Of a stretch of 64,000 bases of DNA, positions 53,225 to 62,292 are shown piece by piece (within the stretch, counting starts at the first letter, position 1; each line of letters opens with the position of its first letter). The notes under the pieces were generated by a model. That model searched no databases. It saw only the letters and a list, made by a program, of their open reading frames with translations, and had not been told where the DNA came from. The translations under genes and the position numbers were made by a program. This DNA is from Bradyrhizobium sp. BTAi1 (GTDB lineage Bacteria; Pseudomonadota; Alphaproteobacteria; Rhizobiales; Xanthobacteraceae): the NCBI RefSeq assembly GCF_000015165.1, contig NC_009485.1, positions 5,847,501-5,911,500 on the forward strand, in the 5' to 3' direction.

Positions 53225-53328
53225 CATAACATGGTCCAGCAAACCCTGATAATCGGCTGCCGGCATGCCGGGGGCGGACGATTTTCGGCTGGTGAAACAG
53301 ACGCTTACGGCACTCGCGAGGTAGCAGG

Positions 53329-54171
53329 ATGACCACCCTGACCGATGGACAGGTCGAGCGGCTCGTGGTTGCGGAGCAGCGCCGCTTTTCCTGGGCGCGC
53401 TGCCGCAACGACATCGCCCCGTTCGTCACCCGTCACGTCACTTGGCGCGCACTCGCCGCCGGCGATATCCGTTCGAAATACCGCCGCACGCTGCTCGGCC
53501 CGTGGTGGATCACGGCCACGAACGCGATCACGGCGCTGATCATGGGCACCGTGGCCGGCCGGTTCCTCGGCGCCGACATGAAGACCTATCTGCCGCACTT
53601 CATGGTCAGCATGACGATCTGGAGCTTCATTTCCTCGTCGCTCAGCGAATCCTGCTTCACGATGATCAATGCGGGCGGCATGATCAAAGCGGTGGATATG
53701 CCGATCCTGATCCACGTCATGCGCATGGTTCAGCGCAATCTGATCATCTTTCTGCACAACATCGCCGTCATTCCTTTCATCTGGCTCGTCTACCCCTGGT
53801 CGGTCGGATACGGTGCCGTGCTCGCGATCGCCGGCTTGATGATCGTCTACGTCTTCGTCGTCAGCGCGTCGGTGATCGTATCGATGATCTGCGTGCGCTA
53901 TCGCGACGTGCCGCCGGTGATGGCAGCCGTGCTGCAGCTGTTGTTCTTCATCTCTCCGATCATCTGGGAGCCGTCGAAGATCCAGGGAGGCGAGTTGGTT
54001 GTCGCCCTCAATCCGATCGCCTATCTATTGGCGGTCACGCGTGGCCCGCTGATGGGAGACGTCCCCAACCTCGCGACCTGGGCCGGTGCCATCGGATCGG
54101 TAGCCGTCTTGACGGCTGCGATGATCTACATCTACACGCGCTATCGCTCGCGCGTCGTGTACTGGGCCTGA
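53329..54171 (+). CDS. wzm: ABC-2 polysaccharide export permease
   Basis: A 280-residue protein with a cytoplasmic N-terminal stretch and six hydrophobic segments. RSKYRRTLLGPWWI at about 48-61, before the first membrane segment, is the classic Wzm/KpsM signature, and FFISPIIWEPSKI near the end is also diagnostic. It forms the membrane channel of the ABC exporter that flips undecaprenyl-linked polysaccharide from cytoplasm to periplasm. The ATPase gene follows. ABC-dependent export means the chain is completed inside the cell before export; methyl groups can be added before that, acyl groups by the periplasm-facing enzymes after it. Confidence 0.94.
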   Translation: MTTLTDGQVERLVVAEQRRFSWARCRNDIAPFVTRHVTWRALAAGDIRSKYRRTLLGPWWITATNAITALIMGTVAGRFLGADMKTYLPHFMVSMTIWSFISSSLSESCFTMINAGGMIKAVDMPILIHVMRMVQRNLIIFLHNIAVIPFIWLVYPWSVGYGAVLAIAGLMIVYVFVVSASVIVSMICVRYRDVPPVMAAVLQLLFFISPIIWEPSKIQGGELVVALNPIAYLLAVTRGPLMGDVPNLATWAGAIGSVAVLTAAMIYIYTRYRSRVVYWA

Positions 54172-54273
54172 TCCATTGCCCCGTCTTTGTTTCGCAGCAC
54201 GCTTTGCGGCACTTCCGATCGGCAACGGGACGACGTCACGTCGGAGCGGCCAAGTTCTCTGGATTCACCTCTC

Positions 54274-55023
54274 ATGCCTTTGATTGAAGCCAAGCAGATC
54301 GGCATCGAATTTCCTGTCGCGCCACCGAATGCGCGCTCCTTCCGGCATCTTGCGATCAAGGCCGCGTCGCGCGTCGGCGGCCGGGTCTCGAAGGGCGAGG
54401 GTTCGTTCCAGTTCGTGCAGGCCCTCGACGAGATCAGCTTCAGCCTGAAGCAGGGAGATCGGCTCGGCCTCGTCGGCCACAATGGCGCCGGAAAGACCAC
54501 GCTGATCCGCGTGCTGGCCGGCATCTACGAGCCAACGCGAGGTTCATTGCGCGTGGTCGGCCGGAACGTCCCGATGTTCGACATCGGCCTCGGCATGGAT
54601 GAGGAAGCGTCGGGCTACGAGAACATCCGAACCCGCGGCCTCATTCTCGGCCTCAGTCCCGAAGAGATCGAGGAGCGTGTGCCGGAGATCGCCGAGTTCG
54701 CCGAACTCGGTGACTATCTGGAGCTACCGATCCGAACCTATTCCTCGGGCATGCTGTTGCGCCTGGTGTTCTCGATCGCAGCCTCGATCCACGGCGACAT
54801 CATCCTGATGGACGAGTGGATCGCGGTCGGCGATGCACAATTCCGCAAGAAGACGCACGACCGGCTGCAGCAGATCACGCAACGTTCGGGCATCGTCGTG
54901 CTGGCGTCCCACGATTTCGGGCTGCTCCGCGAAACTTGCAATCTCGGCCTGTATCTGGATGGCGGGCGCGTGCGGGCGTTCGGAGCGCTGGACGATGTTC
55001 TGAAGGAACTGCCGCCGGCCTGA
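54274..55023 (+). CDS. wzt: ABC polysaccharide export ATPase
   Basis: A 249-residue ATPase: Walker A GHNGAGKTT at 68-76, the Wzt-type signature YSSGM at 156-160, Walker B IILMDEW at 176-182 and the switch His in ASHDFGLL. The protein ends soon after the nucleotide-binding domain, so it lacks the C-terminal carbohydrate-binding domain that Wzt proteins use to recognise a capped O-antigen; that suggests export of the non-capped type. It drives export through Wzm, encoded 100 bases upstream. Start at ATG 54274 (MPLIEAKQ); the frame is open upstream without a better site. Confidence 0.94.
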   Translation: MPLIEAKQIGIEFPVAPPNARSFRHLAIKAASRVGGRVSKGEGSFQFVQALDEISFSLKQGDRLGLVGHNGAGKTTLIRVLAGIYEPTRGSLRVVGRNVPMFDIGLGMDEEASGYENIRTRGLILGLSPEEIEERVPEIAEFAELGDYLELPIRTYSSGMLLRLVFSIAASIHGDIILMDEWIAVGDAQFRKKTHDRLQQITQRSGIVVLASHDFGLLRETCNLGLYLDGGRVRAFGALDDVLKELPPA

Positions 55024-55065
55024 GCAGCCGAACCGACCATGTTGCGGCAGGATGTTCGCTGAGCC

Positions 55066-56133
55066 ATGACCATGACGACCAGCCCTGCCGCCTCGCCGAC
55101 CGCGACCCTGGTCGTTCCGAACTTCAATCATGCCCATTACCTGCCAGAGTCGCTCGGCAGCATCGTCCGGCAGACCCGGGCGCCGGACCGCGTCATCATC
55201 ATCGATGACTGCTCGACCGATCACAGCATCGAGGTGATTTCCCGGTTTCTCGCGGACCGACCGAGCTGGCAACTGATCCGCCATGAGAAGAACCAGGGCG
55301 TCGTGCGCGGCCAGAACGAAGCGCTGGCGATCGCGGATACCGATTGGATCGGCTTTCTCGGTGCCGACGACGCCTTGCACCCGCGCTATCTCGAAAGGGC
55401 CATGGCACACGCGGCGGATCACCCCGATGCAGGGCTGATCGTCGCCTGCTGCGAGATCATCGGACCGAACGGCGCTTCCGGAAGACGGATGTTGCGACCG
55501 ATGATGCTCCCCGCCGCCCTATCGACCATGCTGACGCCTGCGGACGTCGGACGAATCCTGCGCGTCGGCGACAACTACTTCTCCGGCACCACGTCGCTCT
55601 ATCGGCGCGGCGCATTGCAGGCGCTCGGCGGCTTCGACGTCAAGCTCGGCTCGTTCTCGGACGCATTTCTCGCGCGACGCCTCGCGCTGACTTTTGGCTG
55701 CTACTTCATCGCCGAAATCCTGGGCTACTGGCGCATCCACGGCCAGAACTATTCGACGGCCACGGCGACCGACCCGAGATCGCTCGATGCCAAGCTCAAG
55801 GAGATCGGCGCGCTCATCACCGACAGCGGGCTGTTCCCGGACAACTATGCCGCCTTGTTCGCGCGGCGCAACCGCTTCGGCGCGGTGCGGATGGTGCTCG
55901 GCAGCCAGACAGCTCGCTCGGCCAAAGCCGAGCGCGCCGCAGCGCTGCTCGATGGCACATCGTTCGACAGGCATCTGCTGCAGTCGCTCCTGCGTCTGGG
56001 CGCCGGCGGCCGGCTTGCCGCGCTGGCATGGGTCACCCTGCGGACACGGCCCATGTCGCTGACGCGCCTGGTTGCGCAGCGGCGTGCGCGGCGCGCGATC
56101 GTGTCGGCAACGCCGGGCTACCGCGCACCATGA
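55066..56133 (+). CDS. Family 2 glycosyltransferase
   Basis: A 355-residue GT-A enzyme: TLVVPNFNHAHYLPESLGSI at the start, IIIDDCSTD (45-52) for the nucleotide and FLGADDALHP with the DxD-like GADD (99-102). The C-terminal third (from about 230) is Arg/Ala-rich and specific to this protein. It transfers a sugar from an NDP donor to the growing chain in the cytoplasm; donor unknown. It begins 42 bases after wzt and its stop overlaps the next start by 4 bases, placing it in the export and assembly unit. Confidence 0.92.
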   Translation: MTMTTSPAASPTATLVVPNFNHAHYLPESLGSIVRQTRAPDRVIIIDDCSTDHSIEVISRFLADRPSWQLIRHEKNQGVVRGQNEALAIADTDWIGFLGADDALHPRYLERAMAHAADHPDAGLIVACCEIIGPNGASGRRMLRPMMLPAALSTMLTPADVGRILRVGDNYFSGTTSLYRRGALQALGGFDVKLGSFSDAFLARRLALTFGCYFIAEILGYWRIHGQNYSTATATDPRSLDAKLKEIGALITDSGLFPDNYAALFARRNRFGAVRMVLGSQTARSAKAERAAALLDGTSFDRHLLQSLLRLGAGGRLAALAWVTLRTRPMSLTRLVAQRRARRAIVSATPGYRAP

Positions 56134-58244
56134 CGCCCGTTGCTCCCTTCGGCTCTCTCCGGCATCGGCTGCGCAAGCCGCGGAAGACTGCGGCCACAGA
56201 CCGTCCGGCCGTCCCCACCGCGGGTCCGACACAGGCTGGCGCGCGCCGCACATCGCCCCTGAAGGCCTGGCTGACGGGCTCCGCGTTCCGCCTCTATGCT
56301 TTTCTGAGCGCCCGGCGCCGCCAATTGCTGCCGCTCACCACGCGCGCCGCCAACATCGTCGACCGCACGCTCATCGTCGCGCCTGCGGGCACGAGACTGC
56401 TCCGTCTCATGGACCGGCAGCTTGCGCGCGGAACGCTGCTCGGCCGGCTGCTGGCGCGTTTGACCTTGACGACGCTCGCCGCGTCAGCCCAGCTTCATCT
56501 CGCCGCCAGCCGCAAGCCGAGCGCGTTGCGCGCAGTCCGCATTCTGAACCTGATCTTTCGCAGCGACGTGCAGTCGCGGACGGGGATGGGTGCACAGGCC
56601 TATTTCGCCACCCTCGCTCTCTGCAGCGCCTATGACCGCATCGTTCGCGACGTTCCGCAGGCCGAGTCGATCGGCAGCTTCGCGATCAATTTCGCGGTCG
56701 GTGTTGCCCACATGTATCGCGGCAACCTTCCCGTTGCCGCGCATTTCCTGCAGGTGGCATCGGCGTCCGGCGACAGCAACGCGCTGCGCAAGCTCGGCGC
56801 GGTCCACGCCCTGGCGGGGGAGCTTGCGCAGGCCGCAGCCTGCTTCAACGCTTCCGTCGCCCGCGATCCGCGCTCGGTGATGGCGCACCAGAACTATGCC
56901 GGCGGCTACGATCCATCGACGTACAGCCCGAGTGCGTGGGAGCTGGAGCATGCCGGCGAGCTCCTGATCTACGACAATCTGATCCAGCTCGGCGAGAACT
57001 TCTATCACCAGGGCCGCTACGAGGATACGTTCCGCTGCTATCAAGCCGCGCTCGATCATCAGGACGCGCTGGCGGACAAATGGTCGATCCCCGATGCGCT
57101 GATCCAGCGCATCGCCGCCGTCAGCGGCCATTTCAAGGCTGACCTGCCGGTGCGGCTGCTCGGCTATGAATGGGTCACGCTGATCGGCCATATCGGCTTC
57201 ATCGATTGCCACCTGCGCATGGCCGCACTGGGCATGCTGCCGCGCGCCAATTACGTCCTGCTCGCACCGGCGGACAAAGTGGTCAACCAGCCTTTTCTCA
57301 GGCTGTTCGCACCGCATGTGACGATCGTCGAGGACCCCGTTCTGGTCGACGATCTCCTGCCCTATCAGCGGCTGGTCGGCGATCAGTTCATCGCCGTCCG
57401 GGGCAAGGAAGGCCTGGCCGAACCGTGGGCTCACGCCGCCTCCCGCGCGCAAGTCGCCTGGGCCGCACAAAGGCGCGGCCCCATCGTGAAGGTTCCGTCG
57501 AACCTGATGGAGGCCGGCGCAGCAAGGCTGCGCGCGGCCGGCGTCACCGCTGACTGGTTTGTCGCGATGCACATCCGCGAGGGCGGCTATCATGGTGACG
57601 GTCCAGGCACGACGCGCCAGCACCGCTCAGCCAATGTCGGCGACTACATGGACGCGATCGCCGCCATTACCGCGCGCGGCGGCGTTGTCGTCCGCCTCGG
57701 CGATCGCAGCATGACGCCGCTCGGTGGCGTCACCGGCGTATTCGACTACGCTCACAGCGACATCAAATCAGCGGAGATGGACCTCTATCTTTGTGCCGCC
57801 GCACGCTTCTTCGTCGGCACGACATCGGGGCTGACAACGGCGGTGCAGGCGCTGGGAACGCCGATGCTGCTGGTCAATTGCATCTCCAACGACTGCCAGT
57901 TCTGGCACGAGCGCACCGACTTCACCGTACGTCCGGTCTATGACCGCCGCGCCCGGCGCTATCTGTCGCTGCGGGAAACCTATCGCCAACCGCTGCAGGC
58001 GTTGTTGATCGACACCGCGGTGCTCGGCCGTCACGGGCTCGAGATTCATCCCAACACCCGGCAGGACATCACGGAAGCGGTTCGCTACAAGCTCGATTGC
58101 CTCGATGAGGCCTGCCAGCCGTTGCGGAATGGCGGCAGCCTGCTCGACCGTTACCGCACCGCCCTCGCCGACAATCCCTACAATTTCGGTGCCGCGCTAC
58201 CGGTTCCGGCATTCCTCGACCGGCTGCCCGAGCTGCTGCACTGA
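56130..58244 (+). CDS. TIGR04372-type putative glycosyltransferase, copy 4
   Basis: A 704-residue protein. A basic, Pro-rich N-terminus (about 1-60) is followed by a helical region in which 210-270 looks TPR-like (GNLPVAAHFLQVASASGD, AGELAQAAACFN). The C-terminal domain has WVTLIGHIGFIDCHLRM, WFVAMHIREGGY, YMDAIAAIT, GGVVVRLGDRSM, FDYAHSD, KSAEMDLYLCAAARFFVGTTSGL and TPMLLVNC. Of the four members it is nearest the general TIGR04372 pattern with LGDRSMTP and KSAEMD. Coupled to the GT2 gene by ATGA, so it probably acts on the same chain. Glycosyltransferase activity is assumed from family annotation. Confidence 0.84.
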   Translation: MTPVAPFGSLRHRLRKPRKTAATDRPAVPTAGPTQAGARRTSPLKAWLTGSAFRLYAFLSARRRQLLPLTTRAANIVDRTLIVAPAGTRLLRLMDRQLARGTLLGRLLARLTLTTLAASAQLHLAASRKPSALRAVRILNLIFRSDVQSRTGMGAQAYFATLALCSAYDRIVRDVPQAESIGSFAINFAVGVAHMYRGNLPVAAHFLQVASASGDSNALRKLGAVHALAGELAQAAACFNASVARDPRSVMAHQNYAGGYDPSTYSPSAWELEHAGELLIYDNLIQLGENFYHQGRYEDTFRCYQAALDHQDALADKWSIPDALIQRIAAVSGHFKADLPVRLLGYEWVTLIGHIGFIDCHLRMAALGMLPRANYVLLAPADKVVNQPFLRLFAPHVTIVEDPVLVDDLLPYQRLVGDQFIAVRGKEGLAEPWAHAASRAQVAWAAQRRGPIVKVPSNLMEAGAARLRAAGVTADWFVAMHIREGGYHGDGPGTTRQHRSANVGDYMDAIAAITARGGVVVRLGDRSMTPLGGVTGVFDYAHSDIKSAEMDLYLCAAARFFVGTTSGLTTAVQALGTPMLLVNCISNDCQFWHERTDFTVRPVYDRRARRYLSLRETYRQPLQALLIDTAVLGRHGLEIHPNTRQDITEAVRYKLDCLDEACQPLRNGGSLLDRYRTALADNPYNFGAALPVPAFLDRLPELLH

Positions 58245-58439
58245 ACGCAGCGCCGAGTCCCGGTTCGATCTGCGCCCGGACCAGGCAAATGCCGGTCGTT
58301 CCTCTGGAACCCGCGATACTCATTAACCGGCAGGCAAGACAGCTGATCTCATAACTAGGCCGGTACGGTCGCAATCGGCTCGGCAGCCAGTCGAACCCGG
58401 TCCCCCTGCACCGTTCGCGCGGATGGCTGGAGCTGTGGT

Positions 58440-60980
58440 ATGAGTCAGGCGACCAACTCGCAAGTGTCCCCGCCCGATGTGGCTTACTCGCCCCCAATAG
58501 AACTGCCTCCGACCGACCCCGTCGAGCTGCCCGAAGAGGCGGTCGAAGCCCAGCTGGCGCAAGGCGATTTCGCCGGGATCGGCGCCGTGACCGCCGTTAG
58601 TTCCGGCGGACTGACGATCAACCTGCTGTTCGATACGGCGGCGATGAATGCCCCCGCGAGCTTTCGGGCCGGCATCCAGCAGGCCGCCGCGATCCTCACC
58701 TCGATGATCTCCGATCGGATCACGGTCAACCTCAAGATCGACTATAGCGGAACGGGCGGCGGCGCCGCGGCCGGTCCCGACGGCGGACAGTGGATGAGCT
58801 ACTCCAGCGTCCGGAGCAATCTGATCAACAATGCCACCCCTGGCGATACGACGTTCAATGCGCTGCCGGCCGGCTCCAGCATCCAGGGCCAGTCCTACGT
58901 TGCGGTGTGGAATTCGCAGCTGAAGCTGTGGGGCGGTCTCGGCGCCAACGATGCGACGACCGACGATGGCGCAGCCACCTTTGCAACAGACATCAATCCG
59001 AACCTGCTGGTCGGCGTCGCACTGCACGAGCTGACCCACGCCTTCGGCCGCGTCCCCTACGGGCCGCAGCCCGACATCTTCGATCTGTTCCGCTTCTCGA
59101 GCGCAGGCAACCGGCTGATGACGGGCGGCGCGACGGCATCGACCGCCTATTTCTCGGTCGATGGCGGCTACACCAAGCTCGGGGATTACGGCCAATCCTC
59201 CGACCCGAGCGACTTCCTCAACAGCGGCGTTCAAGGTGGCAACGACCCGTTCAACGAGTTCTACACCGGCAGCACGATACAGACGCTGACATCCGTCGAC
59301 CTCAAGCAACTCGTCGCGCTCGGCTTTCATCTGACCGGCCCCACGGGAACGGTGATCCAGACGAATGGTGATACGAGCCTGACGCTGGTCGGAAGCTCCT
59401 ATTATCTGAACAGCGTTTCCGGCGGCACCGGACCAACGCTGAAGTATGGCGGCACGGCCGTCGCCTCGGGGCAGTTCGGCAGCATCGCACCCATCGGAGC
59501 AATCAAGACCGGCTCCGGATATGACGTCGCGTGGCAAATCCCGGGCACCAATCAGTTCACGTTCTGGATGACGGACAGCAACGGCAACTTCAAATCCAAC
59601 ATTTCCGGGCTCGTCTCCGGTAGCAGCCTGACCTCGGAGTTGCTGGAAACCACGTTCGGCCAGGATTTCAATCACGACGGCACGGTGGGCGTCACCGCAT
59701 CGCTCGTGCATTCCAATGGCGCGACCAGTCTGCTGCAGATTGCTGACGGCTACTACATGTATGTGAACGGATCCGGCCCGCAATTGATGTATGGCGGAGG
59801 TCAGTTCACGGTCGGCCAGTTCGGGACGATCTCGCCCATCGCAGCAATCCAGGTCGGCAGCACATTCGACGTCGCCTGGAAGGACTCGGCGACAAACCAG
59901 TTCACCTTCTGGACCACCGACAAGAACGGCAACTACACCGGCAACCTCGTGGGATTGGTGTCCGGCGGCAGCTTCGCGACCGAATCGATGGAAACGACCT
60001 TCGGTCAGGATTTCAACGGCGACGGCACGATCGGCGTAACCGCGTCGCTGGTGCAGACAAACGATACGACGAATCTGCTCCATATTGCAGACAACTACTA
60101 CATGTACGTCAACGGAACCGGCCCGCAGCTCAAATATGGCGGAGCAGCGGTGACCGTCGGGCAGTTTGGATCGATCGCGCCGGTCGGCGCAATCAAGACA
60201 GCCACCGGTTTTGACGTTGCCTGGAAGATTCCAGGCACCACTCAGTTCACGTTCTGGGCCACCGATGCCAACGGCAGCTACAGCGGGAATTTGACCGGTC
60301 TCGTCGACGGGTCGACGACGAGCGTGAAATCCTTCGAGACGATCTTTCACCAAGATCTGAACGGCGACGGCGTCATCGGATCGCCAAGTTCGGCGATCCC
60401 GGCTGCCGCGCAATCCGCCACCCAGCCAGCGGCCTCCGGCAATACGCTCGTCATATCGTCCGGCTTCAGCGGCGAGCTGATCGGCTTCGGGAGCACGGCT
60501 GACCAGATCGATGTGAAGGACGTGACCTTTGCCTCCCTGCGGACGCAGTTCGGCGCCCCCGATGGGGTCTTGTCTTTGACCGATGGCACCCACAGCACCT
60601 CCCTGCACTTCATCGGCCAGCTGTCGCAGGATAGCTTCCACTTCGCGGCAGACAGACAGGGGGGCACCCTGATCTCCGGCGCAGGGATCCAGACCTCGGC
60701 AAGCGGCACGGCTCCGCAGTCCGTTGTGCTGCAGGGGCATGACGCCTTCGTTTTCGCCGACCATTTCGGACAAGCGAGCCTCTCCGGCTTCACCCCCGGA
60801 ATCGACACGATCATGATCAGCCACAACTTGTTTGCCGACCAGTCTGCGCTCGTGGCTGCGATCCACGACGACGCCTCCGGCAACGCCGTCATCACCGATG
60901 CGGCACAGGACACCATCACTGTCCAGCATGTGTCCACGGCCGAGTTGTTGTCGCATCAGTCGAGCTTCCACCTGGTCTGA
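58440..60980 (+). CDS. Secreted zinc metalloprotease with W-rich repeats
   Basis: An 846-residue acidic, Gly/Thr/Ser-rich protein without a signal peptide. Residues about 50-330 carry the metalloprotease domain with HELTHAFGR (H196, E197, H200). Then come three repeats of about 115 residues (roughly 340-650), each with FDVAW, QFTFW and TD-NGN blocks and ending in a Ca-binding DxNxDGxxG, matching the PF07483 tryptophan-rich domain. The C-terminal 170 residues (GFSGELIGFGSTADQIDV, HDAFVFADHFG) look like an RTX-type secretion region. Type I secretion is inferred; no T1SS genes are in the window. A role in glycan or adhesin processing is speculative. Confidence 0.85.
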   Translation: MSQATNSQVSPPDVAYSPPIELPPTDPVELPEEAVEAQLAQGDFAGIGAVTAVSSGGLTINLLFDTAAMNAPASFRAGIQQAAAILTSMISDRITVNLKIDYSGTGGGAAAGPDGGQWMSYSSVRSNLINNATPGDTTFNALPAGSSIQGQSYVAVWNSQLKLWGGLGANDATTDDGAATFATDINPNLLVGVALHELTHAFGRVPYGPQPDIFDLFRFSSAGNRLMTGGATASTAYFSVDGGYTKLGDYGQSSDPSDFLNSGVQGGNDPFNEFYTGSTIQTLTSVDLKQLVALGFHLTGPTGTVIQTNGDTSLTLVGSSYYLNSVSGGTGPTLKYGGTAVASGQFGSIAPIGAIKTGSGYDVAWQIPGTNQFTFWMTDSNGNFKSNISGLVSGSSLTSELLETTFGQDFNHDGTVGVTASLVHSNGATSLLQIADGYYMYVNGSGPQLMYGGGQFTVGQFGTISPIAAIQVGSTFDVAWKDSATNQFTFWTTDKNGNYTGNLVGLVSGGSFATESMETTFGQDFNGDGTIGVTASLVQTNDTTNLLHIADNYYMYVNGTGPQLKYGGAAVTVGQFGSIAPVGAIKTATGFDVAWKIPGTTQFTFWATDANGSYSGNLTGLVDGSTTSVKSFETIFHQDLNGDGVIGSPSSAIPAAAQSATQPAASGNTLVISSGFSGELIGFGSTADQIDVKDVTFASLRTQFGAPDGVLSLTDGTHSTSLHFIGQLSQDSFHFAADRQGGTLISGAGIQTSASGTAPQSVVLQGHDAFVFADHFGQASLSGFTPGIDTIMISHNLFADQSALVAAIHDDASGNAVITDAAQDTITVQHVSTAELLSHQSSFHLV
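59336..60384 (+). repeat. Three in-frame W-rich repeats of about 345 bp
   Basis: Direct repeats at about 59336-59697, 59698-60042 and 60043-60384 within the metalloprotease gene. Each encodes a unit ending ETTFGQDFN-DGT-G or close to it. The middle and last copies share long identical words such as YYMYVNG and GPQL-YGG. Confidence 0.8.
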
Positions 60981-61134
60981 CCGGGCAAGCGGCATTCAGG
61001 AAGACGATCGGCAGCCGCAGGGTAACATCCCGAGGGGCCGCGGCTGCTGCTTCGCGGGGGCAGGCAGATAACGGCTCGCGCAACGCTCGCACTTGGCCTA
61101 TACGGCGGTCCGACCGTCCAAGACCGTGAGTTTG

Positions 61135-62292
61135 ATGCCCTCGCCCCGCTCCGCTTCGCCGCGACGCCTGCTTTACGTGGCCAACGAAGATTACGCCTTC
61201 CTGATGCATCGCCTGCCGATGGCGCGTGCCGCGCGTGACGCCGGCTACGAGGTGCATGTGGCGACCAATGTGAATGCGGGCGCTGCTGCGATAAGGGCCG
61301 AGGGCTTCGTCCTGCACCCGATTCCATTCCAGCGCGGCGGCCTGTCCCCCTCGTCGGCGCTGCCCACGATCCGCGCCATCCGCGCCGTCGAGGCGGCCAT
61401 CAGTCCGGACGTGGTGCACCATTCCGGACTGCAATCCAGCGTGCTCGGCTCGCTGGCCGCGCTCGGGCGCGCCACACCGGTCGTCAACGCCATGACCGGC
61501 CTGGGCTATATCTTCACCTCGGCGAGCTGGCGCTCGCGCCTTCTCAAGCAGGGCATGCTGTGGCTGATGCCTTGGCTCATGAACCGCGCACCGAGCCGTG
61601 TGCTGGTGCAGAACCCGGATGACCGCGAGGCCCTGAAGGCCATGGGCGTCCGGGGCGACAAGATCACGCTGATCCCGGGCTCCGGTGTGGACACGGACCG
61701 CTTCCGGCCACTGCCCGAACCGAGCGGACCGATCACCTTCGGCTTTGCCGGGCGGCTCCTGACCGACAAGGGCATCCGCGCCCTGGTCGCCGCCCACCGG
61801 ATGCTGCGCCAGCAGGGCCGCGACGATCAGCTGCTGATCGCAGGCTCCCCTGACCCGGCCAACCCGGCCTCGGTTTCCCCCGAGGAGATCGAGGCTTGGC
61901 GGCACGAGCCGGGCATCACCCTGCTCGGCCACGTCAAGGACATCGCCGAGCTCTGGCGACGGAGCCATATCGCCGTGCTGCCGTCACATCGTGAAGGACT
62001 TCCTGTGAGCCTGCTGGAAGCGGCCGCCTGCGGCCGCCCTCTGATCTCAACCGACGCGCCCGGCTGTCGGGAGATCGCGATCCACGGCCAGACCGGCCTG
62101 TCGGTCCCGATCGAGAATGCGGCCGCCCTGGCGCAGGCGATGACGCAGCTTGCGACCTCGCCGGAATTGCGCGCCCGCTATGGCAAAGCCGCGCGGCAGC
62201 TCGTCGAGGACAAACTCTCTGCGACGATCATCGGGCGCTCCGTGGTCGCACTCTATGACGGCCTCGCAACCGCATCGGGTCCGCATCGATGA
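61135..62292 (+). CDS. Family 4 glycosyltransferase
   Basis: A 385-residue GT-B enzyme. The N-terminal domain has LYVANEDYAFLMHRLPMARAA and VVHHSGLQSSVLGSLAA; the C-terminal domain has FGFAGRLLTDKGIRALV, VLPSHREGLPVSLLEAAACG with the EGLPVSLLEA (E-x7-E) donor motif and STDAPGCREI. It should transfer a sugar from an NDP donor in the cytoplasm, near the start of the chain given its tight coupling to the WecA-like gene (ATGA at 62289). The start ATG 61135 has GTGAG close upstream; the frame is open to 61093. Confidence 0.92.
   Translation: MPSPRSASPRRLLYVANEDYAFLMHRLPMARAARDAGYEVHVATNVNAGAAAIRAEGFVLHPIPFQRGGLSPSSALPTIRAIRAVEAAISPDVVHHSGLQSSVLGSLAALGRATPVVNAMTGLGYIFTSASWRSRLLKQGMLWLMPWLMNRAPSRVLVQNPDDREALKAMGVRGDKITLIPGSGVDTDRFRPLPEPSGPITFGFAGRLLTDKGIRALVAAHRMLRQQGRDDQLLIAGSPDPANPASVSPEEIEAWRHEPGITLLGHVKDIAELWRRSHIAVLPSHREGLPVSLLEAAACGRPLISTDAPGCREIAIHGQTGLSVPIENAAALAQAMTQLATSPELRARYGKAARQLVEDKLSATIIGRSVVALYDGLATASGPHR

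Noticed and set aside
53442..58244. Frames at 53442-54287 and 55344-56129 overlapping wzm and GT2 in other phases
   Set aside because: Out-of-phase shadows. The 55344 frame becomes real only from ATG 56130, where TIGR04372 copy 4 begins.
58323..60995. Minus-strand frame of 890 codons opposite the metalloprotease
   Set aside because: The plus-strand frame has HELTH, three domain repeats and an RTX-like end. The reverse frame mirrors those repeats and has no motif of its own.
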